A DNA stretch of 64,000 nt from Planctomycetota bacterium (GCA_016872835.1 VGYX01000008.1:1-64000), one strand, 5' to 3'. Positions 53,590 through 63,677 are shown, counted from the stretch's first letter. A program made the numbers and translations. The notes: a model not told the origin generated them from the sequence alone.

Positions 53590-53605
53590 TTTCCAGGAGA
53601 CACCC

Positions 53606-53902
53606 ATGAGCCGATCCAGCAAGAAGGGCCCCTTCGTCGACGAGCGCCTCTACCGCAAGGTGGAGAAGATGCAGTCCGGCGGCCGCCGTGCGCCGCTGAA
53701 GACCTGGCGCCGCGCCTGCACCATCGTTCCCGAGTTCGTCGGCATCACCTTCCAGGTGCACAACGGCAAGGGCTTCCACGACGTCTTCGTCACCGAGGAC
53801 ATGGTGGGCCACAAGCTCGGCGAGTTCGCCATCACGCGCCATTTCAAGGGTCACACGAACAAGAAGGAAGGCATCGACGGCGGCGACAAGGACGCCGGCT
53901 GA
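53606..53902 (+). CDS. rpsS: 30S ribosomal protein S19
   Basis: [22 protein letters not shown]...[51 protein letters not shown]. Confidence 0.98.
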   Translation: MSRSSKKGPFVDERLYRKVEKMQSGGRRAPLKTWRRACTIVPEFVGITFQVHNGKGFHDVFVTEDMVGHKLGEFAITRHFKGHTNKKEGIDGGDKDAG

Positions 53903-53916
53903 TCTGGAGCACACCC

Positions 53917-54246
53917 ATGGCCTACACCTCAACACATCGTTTCGCGCGCATCGCGCCCCGCAAGGCGCGCCTCGTGGCCGACCTGATCCGCGGCAAGAGC
54001 GTGGACCAGGCGCTGACCGAACTCGAGTTCACCAAGAAGCGTGGCGCGTACTTCCTGCGCTACGTGCTTCGCAGCGCCATCGCGCAGGCCGAACAGGCCA
54101 ACGTCGATCCAGGCCGCCTCTACGTGAGCGAGAGCCGCGTCGACGAAGCCCCCACCATCAAGCGGTTCCAGCCCAAGGACCGCGGTCGTTCGCACCCCAT
54201 TCTCAAGCGCAACAGTCACCTGATTGTTGGCGTGGACGTCCGCTGA
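53917..54246 (+). CDS. rplV: 50S ribosomal protein L22
   Basis: FARIAPRKARLVADLIRGKSVDQALTELEFTKKRGAYFLRYVLRSAIAQAEQ. Confidence 0.96.
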   Translation: MAYTSTHRFARIAPRKARLVADLIRGKSVDQALTELEFTKKRGAYFLRYVLRSAIAQAEQANVDPGRLYVSESRVDEAPTIKRFQPKDRGRSHPILKRNSHLIVGVDVR

Positions 54247-54256
54247 GGAGCACACC

Positions 54257-54961
54257 ATGGGACAGAAGGTCCATCCGTTCGGTTTCCGCGTCGGCGTCAC
54301 CGAGGCTCACAAGAGCCGCTGGTTCGCCCCCAAGGCCCTCTTCGGCGAGCTGCTGATCGAGGACTACAAGATCCGCAAGTACGTCGACAAGCGGCTCAAC
54401 CGCACGCCGCCGTTCGCGGCCGTGAGCGACGTGCACATCGAGCGCACGCGCGAGGAGCTCACCGTCATCATCAAGACCGCGCGTCCCGGCCAGGTCGTTG
54501 GCCTGAAGGGCGCCGAGGTCGAGAAGCTGACCAGCGACCTGCAGACCCTCACGGGCCGCAAGGTGGCGATCAAGATCATCGAGATCAAGAATCCCGAGAT
54601 CGACGCCAAGCTGATCAGTGAGACCCTCGCCGAGCAGCTGAAGAAGCGCGCGAACTTCCGCAAGGTGCTGAAGCAGCGCTGCGAAGGTGCCATGCAGAAC
54701 GGCGCCCTCGGCGTGAAGATCCAGCTCAGCGGCCGCCTTGGCGGCGCCGAGATGAGCCGCACGCTCGACAGCCGTCTGGGCAAGATCCCGCTCAGCACGC
54801 TGCAGGCGAACGTGGACTACGCCGTCACCCACGCGTTCACCACCAGCGGCGCGCTGGGCGTGAAGGTCTGGGTCTACAAGGGCATGTACAGCCAGGACCA
54901 GCAGGACGAGGTGGTGTCGAACGCGGCCGGTGGCCGTGCGCGCGCCCGCGGCCGTCGCTGA
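54257..54961 (+). CDS. rpsC: 30S ribosomal protein S3
   Basis: MGQKVHPFGFRVGVTEAHKSRWFA; KH-domain region; LGVKIQLSGRLGGAEMSRT; GALGVKVWVYKG. Confidence 0.98.
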   Translation: MGQKVHPFGFRVGVTEAHKSRWFAPKALFGELLIEDYKIRKYVDKRLNRTPPFAAVSDVHIERTREELTVIIKTARPGQVVGLKGAEVEKLTSDLQTLTGRKVAIKIIEIKNPEIDAKLISETLAEQLKKRANFRKVLKQRCEGAMQNGALGVKIQLSGRLGGAEMSRTLDSRLGKIPLSTLQANVDYAVTHAFTTSGALGVKVWVYKGMYSQDQQDEVVSNAAGGRARARGRR

Positions 54962-54995
54962 TTGAACGTCGACGAATGAACACCGAGGACCAGCC

Positions 54996-55415
54996 ATGAG
55001 CATGATGCCCAAGCGAGTCAAGTTCCGAAAGCAGCAGCGCGGCAAGATGAAGGGCAACGCCACGCGCGGCAACTACGTCTCCTACGGCGACTACGGCCTG
55101 CAGAGCCTGGAGACGCACTGGCTGAGCGCGCGTCAGATCGACGCGGGCCGCATCGCCGCGCAGCACTTCCTGCGCCGCCAGGGCAAGCTCTTCATCCGCG
55201 TCTTCCCGGACAAGCCCATCTCGAAGAAGCCGCTGGAGACCCGAATGGGCACCGGCAAGGCCGACGTGGACTTCTGGGCCGCTCGCATCAAGCCGGGCAC
55301 GGTGCTCTTCGAGATCGCCGGCGTGCCCGAGGAACTCGCGAAGCAGGCGTTCGCCCGCATCGCCCACAAGATGCCCGTGAAGTGCCGCTTCGTGGGCCGC
55401 CGCATCGCCGTCTGA
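54996..55415 (+). CDS. rplP: 50S ribosomal protein L16
   Basis: [52 protein letters not shown]. Confidence 0.98.
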   Translation: MSMMPKRVKFRKQQRGKMKGNATRGNYVSYGDYGLQSLETHWLSARQIDAGRIAAQHFLRRQGKLFIRVFPDKPISKKPLETRMGTGKADVDFWAARIKPGTVLFEIAGVPEELAKQAFARIAHKMPVKCRFVGRRIAV

Positions 55416-55427
55416 CCGGAGCCGACC

Positions 55428-55631
55428 ATGGAAATCACCGAGATCCGAAAGTTGACGAACGAGCAGATCACCAGCGAGCTGGCCAGCCAGCGTCGCAAGA
55501 TCTTCGACCTGCGCGCGCAGTCCGTCACCGAGAAGGTGGCCGACACGAGCCAGTTCCGCACCATCCGCCGAACCATCGCCCGCCTGCTCACCGAGCAGGG
55601 CGCGCGCACCAAGACCGGAGCCAAGGCATGA
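55428..55631 (+). CDS. rpmC: 50S ribosomal protein L29
   Basis: [56 protein letters not shown]. Confidence 0.95.
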   Translation: MEITEIRKLTNEQITSELASQRRKIFDLRAQSVTEKVADTSQFRTIRRTIARLLTEQGARTKTGAKA

Positions 55632-55939
55632 GCCGCGACCACACGATCCACATCACCGACGACAGCCCGCGCCGCATCGGCGTGGTGGAGAGCGACGCCC
55701 GCGACAAGACCCGCAAGGTCGTCGTGGCCTTCGTCGCCCGCCACCCCAAGTACGGCAAGTTCACGAAGCGCCGCACGGTGCTGCACGTGCACGACGAGAA
55801 GAACGAGAGCCACGTGGGTGACCGCGTGGAGGTCGCCGAGTGCCGTCCCATCAGCCGCACCAAGAGCTGGACGCTCGTGCGGGTGGTCGAGAAGGCGCCG
55901 GTGAAGTTGCTCGCCATCACCGAGGAGGCGGGCCGCTAA
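55628..55939 (+). CDS. rpsQ: 30S ribosomal protein S17
   Basis: [75 protein letters not shown]. Confidence 0.96.
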   Translation: MSRDHTIHITDDSPRRIGVVESDARDKTRKVVVAFVARHPKYGKFTKRRTVLHVHDEKNESHVGDRVEVAECRPISRTKSWTLVRVVEKAPVKLLAITEEAGR

Positions 55940-55957
55940 AGGCGCCCGGCACCAGTC

Positions 55958-56344
55958 ATGATCCAGAAGGAATCACGCATCGAGGTCTGCGACAACAGCG
56001 GCGCCAAGGAGGCCATGGTCATCGGCATCATGGGCGTCAGCACCGCGCGCGGAAAGTTCACGCGCGTCGCGATGGGCGTGGGTGACCGCGTCCTGGTCGC
56101 GGTGAAGAAGGCCCTGCCGACCGGCGACGTGAAGAGTGGTGACAAGGCCACCGCCGTCATCGTCCGCACCAAGTACCCCACGCGTCGCCCCGACGGCAGC
56201 TACGTGCGCTTCGACTCGAACGCGTGCGTGCTGATCGACGCGGAAGGCAACCCGCGGGGCACCCGCATCTTCGGCGCCGTGGCGCGCGAGCTGCGCGAGA
56301 AGAACTTCATGAAGATCGTGTCCCTTGCCTCGGAGGTCGTCTGA
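55958..56344 (+). CDS. rplN: 50S ribosomal protein L14
   Basis: [70 protein letters not shown]. Confidence 0.98.
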   Translation: MIQKESRIEVCDNSGAKEAMVIGIMGVSTARGKFTRVAMGVGDRVLVAVKKALPTGDVKSGDKATAVIVRTKYPTRRPDGSYVRFDSNACVLIDAEGNPRGTRIFGAVARELREKNFMKIVSLASEVV

Positions 56345-56345
56345 C

Positions 56346-56681
56346 ATGCCACGCCACGTTCGGAAGGGTGACATGGTGATCGTCACCGCGGGCAACGCCC
56401 GTGGCACGGTCGGCGAGGTGCTCTCGGTCCTGACCGACAGCGATCGCGTGATCGTGAAGGGCGTCAACATCCGCACGAAGAACCTCCGCCGCACCCAGCA
56501 GCGCCCGCAGGGCGGCCAGGTGAAGCAGGAGATGCCGATTCACATGAGCAACGTGAGCCCCGTGGTCGACGGCAAGCCGTCCCGCGTGCGGTTCGTGACC
56601 AAGCCCGACGGAAGCAAGGTGCGCGTGTCGGCCCGCGGCGGCAAGGAGCTGCACGTGCTGAGCAAGGCGCGCAAGGCCTGA
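56346..56681 (+). CDS. rplX: 50S ribosomal protein L24
   Basis: [54 protein letters not shown]. Confidence 0.95.
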   Translation: MPRHVRKGDMVIVTAGNARGTVGEVLSVLTDSDRVIVKGVNIRTKNLRRTQQRPQGGQVKQEMPIHMSNVSPVVDGKPSRVRFVTKPDGSKVRVSARGGKELHVLSKARKA

Positions 56682-56694
56682 AAGCGAGCAAATC

Positions 56695-57291
56695 ATGGCA
56701 GCGACCCGTGACATTCCCCGTCTGCAGAAGTCCTTCCGAGAGCAGGTGGTGCCCAAGGTGATGAAGGAGTTCGGCCTGAAGAACCCCAACCAGGTTCCCA
56801 AGGTCGCCAAGATCATCGTGAGCACCGGCGTCGGCAAGCGGCTGGAGAACCAGAAGCTCAAGCCCGAGCACCGCGAGGCGGTGGTCGACACCTATCGCAA
56901 GATCACGGGTCAGAACCCGATCATGATCAAGGCGAAGAAGGCCGTGAGCAACTTCAAGGTGCGCGAAGGCTCGCCCAGCGCGTTCATGGTGACCCTGCGG
57001 CGTGACCGCATGTGGGGCTTCCTGGACCGCCTGATCAACCTTGCCATCCCCCGCATCAAGGACTTCCGCGGCGTGAGCGACAAGAGCTTCGATCGCGGCG
57101 GCAGTTGGGCGATGGGTCTCACCGAGCAGGCCGTGTGGCCCGAGATCAACATGGCCAACGTGACCTTCAGCCACGGCATGCACGTGAATGTGGTGTTCGA
57201 GAACAGCGATCCCAAGATGAGCCGCTTCGTGCTCGCCGAGCTCGGCATGCCTTTCATGCAGCCCGAGGAGAAGCAGGTCAAGAAGGCCTGA
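56695..57291 (+). CDS. rplE: 50S ribosomal protein L5
   Basis: [81 protein letters not shown]. Confidence 0.97.
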   Translation: MAATRDIPRLQKSFREQVVPKVMKEFGLKNPNQVPKVAKIIVSTGVGKRLENQKLKPEHREAVVDTYRKITGQNPIMIKAKKAVSNFKVREGSPSAFMVTLRRDRMWGFLDRLINLAIPRIKDFRGVSDKSFDRGGSWAMGLTEQAVWPEINMANVTFSHGMHVNVVFENSDPKMSRFVLAELGMPFMQPEEKQVKKA

Positions 57292-57305
57292 ACCGGAGAA
57301 GACCC

Positions 57306-57491
57306 ATGGCCAGCAAGCGAACTTTCGTCAAGATGTCCCAGAAGCCCAAGTTCAGCACCCGCAAGCGAAGCCGCTGCGAGATCACGGGCCGCGGTCGCGG
57401 CGTGTATCGCAAGTTCCGCGTGTGCCGTCACATGCTGCGCGAGCTCGCGCTCCAAGGCATGGTGCCCGGCATGCGCAAGGCCAGCTGGTGA
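57306..57491 (+). CDS. rpsN: 30S ribosomal protein S14, short (type Z-length) form with two of four Zn-ribbon Cys
   Basis: [61 protein letters not shown]. Confidence 0.93.
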   Translation: MASKRTFVKMSQKPKFSTRKRSRCEITGRGRGVYRKFRVCRHMLRELALQGMVPGMRKASW

Positions 57492-57516
57492 ACCCCGAGC
57501 AGAAGAGGAACCCAAC

Positions 57517-57915
57517 ATGCCCCTTCACGATCTCACCGCCGACATGCTGACCCGCATCCGCAACGCGGTTTCCAACCGCGCGAGGCAGGTCATGGTGCTG
57601 GACAACAAGCTCAACCGCGGCGTCGCCAAGGTCCTCCACGAGGAGGGCTACATCCGCGGCTTCGAGACCATCGCGGACGGCCGCGGCGGACTCATTCGCG
57701 TCGACCTGAAGTACGGACCGGACGGCCAGAGCGTGATCGGCTCGATCGATCGCGTGAGCAAGGCCGGCCGTCGCGTCTACTCGGGCGTCGAACAGTTGCC
57801 CCGTCCCCAGCAGGGCCTGGGCATCGCCATCGTCACCACGAGCCGCGGCGTCATGAGCGACCGCGCCTGCCGCGAGGCACGCCTGGGCGGCGAAGTCGTC
57901 GCGCTGGTCAGCTGA
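57517..57915 (+). CDS. rpsH: 30S ribosomal protein S8
   Basis: DLTADMLTRIRNAVSNRARQVMVLDNKLNRGVAKVLHEEGYI; GLGIAIVTTSRGVMSDRACREARLGGEVVALV. Confidence 0.97.
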   Translation: MPLHDLTADMLTRIRNAVSNRARQVMVLDNKLNRGVAKVLHEEGYIRGFETIADGRGGLIRVDLKYGPDGQSVIGSIDRVSKAGRRVYSGVEQLPRPQQGLGIAIVTTSRGVMSDRACREARLGGEVVALVS

Positions 57916-57934
57916 GAAAGGACACGAACCACCC

Positions 57935-58492
57935 ATGAGCCGCATCGGACGAAAGCCCGTCACCGTGCCCGCCGGCGTGAAGGTGCAGGTCAACGCCAGC
58001 ACTCGCGTGATCGACGTGCAGGGACCCAAGGGCAAGCTCTCCTTCACCCACCGACCCGAGGTCAAGGTCGCCTACAGCGATGCCGACAAGGCGATCGTGT
58101 GCGACATGGATCCAGCCATCGTCGAGTTGGGCAGCAACAAGGCCTTCTGGGGCACCACCCGGTCCGTGCTGAACGGCATGATCGAGGGCGTTACCAAGGG
58201 CTATGAGAAGAAGCTCGAGATCGTCGGCGTGGGCTGGAGCGCCCGCGTCGCCGGCAAGAAGATCGCGCTGACCCTCGGCTACGCCAACACGATCGAGCTC
58301 ATGATCCCCGCGGGCGTGAACGTGAACGTGAACGGCGCGCTGTTGGAGTTGAGCGGCCCGGACAAGCAGGCCGTCGGCGCTTTCGCCAGCCAGATCCGCT
58401 CGCAGCGCAAGCCCGAGCCCTACAACGGCAAGGGCGTCAAGTACATCGACGAAGTGATCCAGCGCAAGCAGGGCAAGGCCTTCGGCAGCTGA
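57935..58492 (+). CDS. rplF: 50S ribosomal protein L6
   Basis: [77 protein letters not shown]. Confidence 0.97.
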   Translation: MSRIGRKPVTVPAGVKVQVNASTRVIDVQGPKGKLSFTHRPEVKVAYSDADKAIVCDMDPAIVELGSNKAFWGTTRSVLNGMIEGVTKGYEKKLEIVGVGWSARVAGKKIALTLGYANTIELMIPAGVNVNVNGALLELSGPDKQAVGAFASQIRSQRKPEPYNGKGVKYIDEVIQRKQGKAFGS

Positions 58493-58511
58493 TCCAAGGA
58501 GCAGAACCACC

Positions 58512-58877
58512 ATGCCATCCGCCACGCTTCTCAAGAAAGTTCGTCGCGCGCGCCGCAAGATCGGCCTGCGCAAGCGCATCCACGGCACGCCGGAGCGTCC
58601 GCGCCTGACCGTGTTCCGTTCGCTCAAGCACATCTATGCCCAAGTCATCGACGACGTATCGGGCCGCACGATCGTGAGCGCAAGCGACCAGGCCGGCAAG
58701 GGCGGCAAGGCCGTGAAGGCCAAGACCGGCAGCGCGAAGAGCGTGGGTTCGACCCTCGCCGAGCGCGCGAAGAAGGCGGGCGTCACCAAGGTGGTGTTCG
58801 ACCGCAACGGCTACATCTATCACGGCCGCGTGAAGGCGCTGGCCGACGGCGCCCGCGAGGGCGGCCTGCAGTTCTGA
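58512..58877 (+). CDS. rplR: 50S ribosomal protein L18
   Basis: [75 protein letters not shown]. Confidence 0.97.
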   Translation: MPSATLLKKVRRARRKIGLRKRIHGTPERPRLTVFRSLKHIYAQVIDDVSGRTIVSASDQAGKGGKAVKAKTGSAKSVGSTLAERAKKAGVTKVVFDRNGYIYHGRVKALADGAREGGLQF

Positions 58878-58893
58878 ACCCAAAGGACCAATC

Positions 58894-59631
58894 ATGAGCG
58901 GCAAGTTCGAAGAACGAGACAGCGACTCCACGACGGTGGGCGTGTATCGCACCAGCTCCACCGTGGCCGGCGGCCGTCGGTTCAGCTTCAGCGCCCTGGT
59001 CGTCGTGGGCGACAAGAATGGCAGCGCGGGCATGGGCTACGCGAAGAGCAACCAGGTCCCGCAGAGCGTGGAGAAGGCCCAGAAGGAAGGTCGTCGCAAG
59101 ATGCGCCGCTTCCCGCTGCAGGGCCGCACCATTCCGCACGCGGTCGAAGGTCGCTTCGGCGCCAGCAAGGTGCGTCTGGTTCCGGCCGCGCCTGGAACCG
59201 GCGTCATTGCGGGCGCCGCGGTGCGCGCGATCCTGGACATGATCGGCGTGCAGGACTGCCTCACGAAGTGCTATGGCAGCAGCAACCCCAAGAACTTGGT
59301 GAAGGCCACCTTCGCCGCCCTCGACCGCCTGCGCACCCGCGAGCAGATCGAGAGCGTGCGTGGTGTGATGCTGGGCACCACCGCCGTGGAGGACGCGATC
59401 CGCAAGGGCGCGGCCGCCATGCCCGCGGCACGCAGCGGCGAGAAGGCGCAGGCCCCGGTGAACACCGTTGGCGACGATCGTCGCGGTGGCCGTGGTGGCC
59501 GTGGCGGTCCGGGCCGTGGCGGTCCAGGCCGTGGTCGCGGTGGCTTTGATGGCGGCGCGCCAAGCGCACCGTCCGCACCGGCCGCACCGGCTGCACCGGA
59601 GAGCGCGGGCGACGCCCCGGCTGCCGGCTGA
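58894..59631 (+). CDS. rpsE: 30S ribosomal protein S5 with RGG/Gly-Arg and Ala-Pro-rich C-terminal extension
   Basis: RTSSTVAGGRRFSFSALVVVGDKNGSAGMGYAKSNQVPQSVEKAQKEGRRKM; tail DDRRGGRGGRGGPGRGGPGRGRGGFDGGAPSAPSAPAAPAAPESAGDAPAAG. Confidence 0.97.
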   Translation: MSGKFEERDSDSTTVGVYRTSSTVAGGRRFSFSALVVVGDKNGSAGMGYAKSNQVPQSVEKAQKEGRRKMRRFPLQGRTIPHAVEGRFGASKVRLVPAAPGTGVIAGAAVRAILDMIGVQDCLTKCYGSSNPKNLVKATFAALDRLRTREQIESVRGVMLGTTAVEDAIRKGAAAMPAARSGEKAQAPVNTVGDDRRGGRGGRGGPGRGGPGRGRGGFDGGAPSAPSAPAAPAAPESAGDAPAAG

Positions 59632-59666
59632 TCCCGAACACGAGACGAAGACAGGAGATTCCTCCC

Positions 59667-60113
59667 ATGATGATCCATGACATCACTGCCAAGGTCGGCG
59701 CGCACAAGAAGCGAACGCGCGTCGGTCGCGGCGAAGGCAGCGGCAAGGGCGGCACCAGCGGCCGTGGCCACAAGGGCGCCAAGAGCCGCGCCGGTTGGAG
59801 CAGCCGTCCCGGCTATCAGGGCGGCAGCACGCCGATCGCGCGTCGCTTCCCCAAGCGTGGCTTCTCGAACGCCGGTTTCCGTGCGCTCTTCCACGAGGTG
59901 AACGTGCAGGCGCTGGAGAAGCACTTCGCCAGCGGCGCCACCGTCGACGCGAAGGCGCTCGCCGAAAAGGGCCTGATCCGCGACGTGAAGTTGCCGGTGA
60001 AGGTGCTCGGCACGGGCGACCTGACCAAGAAGCTCACCGTGAACGCGGCGAAGTTCAGCGCCTCGGCGAAGACCAAGATCGAGAAGGCCGGCGGCAGCGC
60101 CGTGGCGGCCTGA
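59667..60113 (+). CDS. rplO: 50S ribosomal protein L15
   Basis: GAHKKRTRVGRGEGSGKGGTSGRGHKGAKSRAG; GYQGGSTPIARRFPKRGF. Confidence 0.97.
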   Translation: MMIHDITAKVGAHKKRTRVGRGEGSGKGGTSGRGHKGAKSRAGWSSRPGYQGGSTPIARRFPKRGFSNAGFRALFHEVNVQALEKHFASGATVDAKALAEKGLIRDVKLPVKVLGTGDLTKKLTVNAAKFSASAKTKIEKAGGSAVAA

Positions 60114-60129
60114 CCGGAACCCCCGCGCA

Positions 60130-61545
60130 GTGATCCAGGCCGCAGCGAACATCTTCCGCATTCCTGACCTGCGCAACCGCGTGCTGTTCACGCTGGCGAT
60201 GCTGGTCATCTATCGCATCGGCTTCTGGATCCCGCTCGTCGGGGTCGACCAGACGCAGCTTGCGGAGGCGGCGGAGAAGGCCAGCGAGAACGCGACCGGC
60301 TTTGGCCGCATCGTGCAGTTCGCCAGCATCTTCTCAGGCGGCAGCCTGCAGCAGAGCACGATCTTCGGTCTGGGCATCATGCCCTACATCACCGCGGGCA
60401 TCATCTTCCAGCTGCTGGGCCAGGTGCTGCCCGGCCTGCAGGAACTGAAGAAGGAAGGCGCTGGCGGCCAGCAGAAGCTTGCGGAGTGGACGCGCTACGC
60501 CGCCGTGGGCCTGTGCATCTTCCAGGGCTGGATGTGGCTCAGCTACCTGCGCGCGCAGAACCTGGTGCAGCCGCAGTTCGAGCAGGGCAGCTCGCTGATC
60601 GTGTTCTACGTGTCGGGCTTCTGCGCCCTCACCGCCGGCAGTCTGTTCCTGATGTGGCTGGGCGAGCAGATCGACAAGTACGGCATTGGCAACGGCGTCA
60701 GCATCATCCTGACCACGGGCATCCTGGCCCGCATGCCCGACGCCGTGATGTGGGTGGCCGGCAACTTCGACCCGCGCCAGTCGAGCGACGCCGAGGGCAA
60801 GGTGGGCCTGGTGGGCCTGCTGCTCCTGGTCGGCGGCTTCTTCGCGGTCACCGCGGGCGCGATCATCATCACGGTGGCGCAGCGCCGCATTCCGATCCAG
60901 CAGGCCAAGCACACGGTGGGCCGCAAGGTCTACGGCGGCCAGAAGCTCTATCTGCCGCTGCGCCTCAACCACGCCGGCGTGATGCCGATCATCTTCGCCA
61001 GCAGCTTCATGGTGTTCCCCAGCGCGTTCTTCGGCTGGCTCGCCAGCAGCGCACAGGCCGGTGGCGAGATCGGCTGGCTCGGTCGCGTGTCGATCTTCCT
61101 CAGCGAGGCGTTCCAGAACGGTGCGTATCCCTACGTGATCCTGGAGATCGTGCTGATCTACTTCTTCAGCTACTTCTGGACCACCGTGCAGTTCAGCCCC
61201 GACGAGATGTCGAAGCAGCTGCGCGATCACGGCAGCATGATTCCGGGCATCCGCCCCGGTCCGTTCACCGCGGACTATCTCGAGCGGATCATGGAGCGCA
61301 TCACCTACGTGGGCGCGGGCTTCCTGGCGGTCATCGCCATCATCCCGACCCTCGTCACCCAGCAGCTCGGCATTCCGTTCAACGTGAGCCAGTTCCTGGG
61401 CGGCACGGGCCTGCTGATCGTGGTCAGCGTGGGTCTGGACGTGCTGCAGCGCATCGAGGCGCAGCTTCTCATGCGCAACTACGCCGGTTTCCTCTCGGGC
61501 ACCGGCGAGCCCAACGGTCCCCGCATCCGGAGTGCGCGCGCATGA
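60130..61545 (+). CDS. secY: Preprotein translocase subunit SecY
   Basis: GTG start; NIFRIPDLRNRVLFTLAMLVIYRIGFWIPLVGVD; FGLGIMPYITAGIIFQLL; YGIGNGVSIIL; LPLRLNHAGVMPIIFASSFM. Confidence 0.97.
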   Translation: MIQAAANIFRIPDLRNRVLFTLAMLVIYRIGFWIPLVGVDQTQLAEAAEKASENATGFGRIVQFASIFSGGSLQQSTIFGLGIMPYITAGIIFQLLGQVLPGLQELKKEGAGGQQKLAEWTRYAAVGLCIFQGWMWLSYLRAQNLVQPQFEQGSSLIVFYVSGFCALTAGSLFLMWLGEQIDKYGIGNGVSIILTTGILARMPDAVMWVAGNFDPRQSSDAEGKVGLVGLLLLVGGFFAVTAGAIIITVAQRRIPIQQAKHTVGRKVYGGQKLYLPLRLNHAGVMPIIFASSFMVFPSAFFGWLASSAQAGGEIGWLGRVSIFLSEAFQNGAYPYVILEIVLIYFFSYFWTTVQFSPDEMSKQLRDHGSMIPGIRPGPFTADYLERIMERITYVGAGFLAVIAIIPTLVTQQLGIPFNVSQFLGGTGLLIVVSVGLDVLQRIEAQLLMRNYAGFLSGTGEPNGPRIRSARA

Positions 61546-62498
61546 TCGACGCGGCTCCCAAGACTGGCATCGCGCGCTCCTGGTGGGTGCGTCTGGACAC
61601 TGGTGCCGCCGAGCGCCTGAGTGGCCGCCTGGCCGAGCAGCGGGGGCCTCGTGCACCGCGCCCGTCCGCGGAGATCCGCAGTCAGGCGGAGATCGAGTTC
61701 ATGGCGGAGGCCGGCCGTGTGGCAGCGATGGCGCTGCGAGCGGCGGCTGTCGCGTGCGTGCCGGGCGCGACGACCGCGGCGGTCGACGGCGCGGCAGGCG
61801 GCGTGATCGCCGCCGAGCGCTGCGAGCCCGCGTTCCTGGGTCTGCGTGCCTCGCCCGAGGCGCCCGCCTTCCCGGCGGCGACCTGCGTGAGCGTGAACGA
61901 GCAGGTGGTGCACGGCATTCCCGGCGAGCGTCGACTGCTCGAAGGTGACGTGGTGAAGATCGACTGTGGCGTGCGCTGCCGCGGCTGGTGCGCCGACGCC
62001 GCCGTGACCGTGGCCGTCGGCCGCGTGTCCGACGACGCGCTGGCGATGATCGCCCGCGCGCGCGCCATGCTGGACGAGGCCGTCGCGATGGTCGCCCCGG
62101 GCCGTCGTTGGAGCCAGATCGCCGAGCGCCTGCAGTGCATGGCGCTCGAGGGCGGCTACGGTCTGCTCACCGAGCTCATCGGGCACGGCATCGGCCGTCG
62201 CCTGCACGAGTGGCCCGAGGCCCCGAACTCGCTCAGTCGTTCACTGCTGACCCACCGCGACTTCACGCTGCTGCCCGGCATGACGCTGGCCATCGAGCCG
62301 ATGGTCGCGATGCTGGGTGGCTCGCCGGTACGCCGCGACGAGGACGGCCACCCCATGGGCGTAGCCACCTGCGTGGCCGCCGACGGCTGGACCGTCGAGG
62401 CCCTGAGCGGCCTGCCGAGCGCGCACTTTGAACACACCATCGCGGTGACGCGCGAGGGTTCGCGTGTCCTGACCCGTCTGCCGGAAGGAATCCGCTGA
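61542..62498 (+). CDS. map: Type I methionine aminopeptidase
   Basis: VVHGIPG, VVKIDCGVRCRGWCADAAVTV, IGHGIGRRLHEWPEAPN, MTLAIEPM, HFEHTIAVT: metal-ligand residues present; about 45-aa N-terminal extension. Confidence 0.93.
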   Translation: MIDAAPKTGIARSWWVRLDTGAAERLSGRLAEQRGPRAPRPSAEIRSQAEIEFMAEAGRVAAMALRAAAVACVPGATTAAVDGAAGGVIAAERCEPAFLGLRASPEAPAFPAATCVSVNEQVVHGIPGERRLLEGDVVKIDCGVRCRGWCADAAVTVAVGRVSDDALAMIARARAMLDEAVAMVAPGRRWSQIAERLQCMALEGGYGLLTELIGHGIGRRLHEWPEAPNSLSRSLLTHRDFTLLPGMTLAIEPMVAMLGGSPVRRDEDGHPMGVATCVAADGWTVEALSGLPSAHFEHTIAVTREGSRVLTRLPEGIR

Positions 62499-62714
62499 AT
62501 GGGCAAGGACGACAAGATCACCCTCGACGCCGAGGTCACCGAGGCCCTGCCGGACGCCATGTTCAAGGTGCGCCTGCAGAACAACCAGGAGATTCTCGCC
62601 TACGTGAGCGGCAAGATGCGGAAGTTCTTCATCCGCATCCTGCCCGGCGACAAGGTCACCATCGAACTCAGCCCCTACGACATGACGAAGGGGCGCATCG
62701 TCTACCGCTACTGA
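62499..62714 (+). CDS. infA: Translation initiation factor IF-1
   Basis: [69 protein letters not shown]. Confidence 0.98.
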   Translation: MGKDDKITLDAEVTEALPDAMFKVRLQNNQEILAYVSGKMRKFFIRILPGDKVTIELSPYDMTKGRIVYRY

Positions 62715-62727
62715 ACGAGGAAACACC

Positions 62728-62844
62728 ATGAAGGTCCGAAGCAGCATCAAGCGACGCACCCGCGACTGTCAGATCGTCGTCCGCAAGGGCAAGCGATTCG
62801 TCATCAACAAGAAGAACCCGCGCCTGAAGCAGCGCCAGGGCTGA
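62728..62844 (+). CDS. rpmJ: 50S ribosomal protein L36, Cys-depleted form
   Basis: 38 aa: [38 protein letters not shown]; in canonical infA-rpmJ-rpsM position. Confidence 0.95.
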   Translation: MKVRSSIKRRTRDCQIVVRKGKRFVINKKNPRLKQRQG

Positions 62845-62863
62845 AACCGAGGAGCACCAAACC

Positions 62864-63241
62864 ATGCCACGTCTCGCAGGCATCGACATTCCAGAGCGCA
62901 AGAAGATCTACTACGCGCTGCAGTACATCCACGGCATCGGCGCCAAGGTCGCCAAGGACATCCTTGCGAAGGTGGGCGTCGACGGCGATCGTCGCGCGAA
63001 CACCCTCGACGACAAGGAACTTGCCAGCATCGCGCAGTGCATCGACTCCGGCTACGTGGTCGAGGGCGCGCTGCGCCGCCAGGTGGGTCAGGACGTGCAG
63101 CGCCTGAAGGACATCAAGTGCTATCGCGGCGAGCGCCATCGCAAGGGCCTCCCCGTGCGTGGCCAGCGCACCCGCACCAACGCCCGCACCCGCAAGGGCA
63201 AGAAGCGCACCGTGGCGGGCAAGAAGGGCGTGAAGGGCTGA
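62864..63241 (+). CDS. rpsM: 30S ribosomal protein S13
   Basis: PRLAGIDIPERKKIYYALQYIHGIGAKVAKDILAKVG; CYRGERHRKGLPVRGQRTRTNARTRKGKKRTVAGKK. Confidence 0.98.
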   Translation: MPRLAGIDIPERKKIYYALQYIHGIGAKVAKDILAKVGVDGDRRANTLDDKELASIAQCIDSGYVVEGALRRQVGQDVQRLKDIKCYRGERHRKGLPVRGQRTRTNARTRKGKKRTVAGKKGVKG

Positions 63242-63267
63242 TCCAGCCCTGATCCAGGAGCAGAACC

Positions 63268-63642
63268 ATGGCAAGCAAGAAAAAGGTCCGCAAGAACGTG
63301 GCGAAGGGCATCGCGGTGGTGACCGCGTCCTTCAACAACACGATGATCACCATCACCGACGTCAACGGAGAGACCCTCGCGTGGGACTCGGCCGGCAGCG
63401 TCGGCTTCAAGGGCGCTCGCAAGAGCACCCCGTTCGCCGCCAGCCGCGCCGCCGAGAAGGTGGCCGGCAAGGTGAAGCGACTCGGGATGCGCGAGGTCGA
63501 GGTGCGACTCAAGGGCCCGGGACCGGGTCGCGAGAGCGCAGTCACCGGCCTGCAGGCCAACGGCCTGAAGGTGCTGGCGATCGAGGATCACACCCCGATT
63601 CCGCACAACGGCTGCCGCCTGCCCAAGAAGCGCCGCGTTTGA
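63268..63642 (+). CDS. rpsK: 30S ribosomal protein S11
   Basis: [96 protein letters not shown]. Confidence 0.98.
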   Translation: MASKKKVRKNVAKGIAVVTASFNNTMITITDVNGETLAWDSAGSVGFKGARKSTPFAASRAAEKVAGKVKRLGMREVEVRLKGPGPGRESAVTGLQANGLKVLAIEDHTPIPHNGCRLPKKRRV

Positions 63643-63652
63643 CCGTTTCCAG

Positions 63653-63677
63653 GCCCTTTCCGCGGTGCGGGAGGGGC
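63653..63677 (+). promoter_or_regulatory. Hairpin downstream of rpsK / in rpoA leader (attenuator or terminator-like)
   Basis: 11-bp stem GCCCTTTCCGC-ggt-GCGGGAGGGGC (includes T-G pairs), no long T-run. Confidence 0.5.

Noticed and set aside
57935-58492. Considered possible frameshift or fusion at rplF/rplR and other r-protein junctions
   Set aside because: All r-protein frames are intact with normal spacing and Shine-Dalgarno-like sequences.
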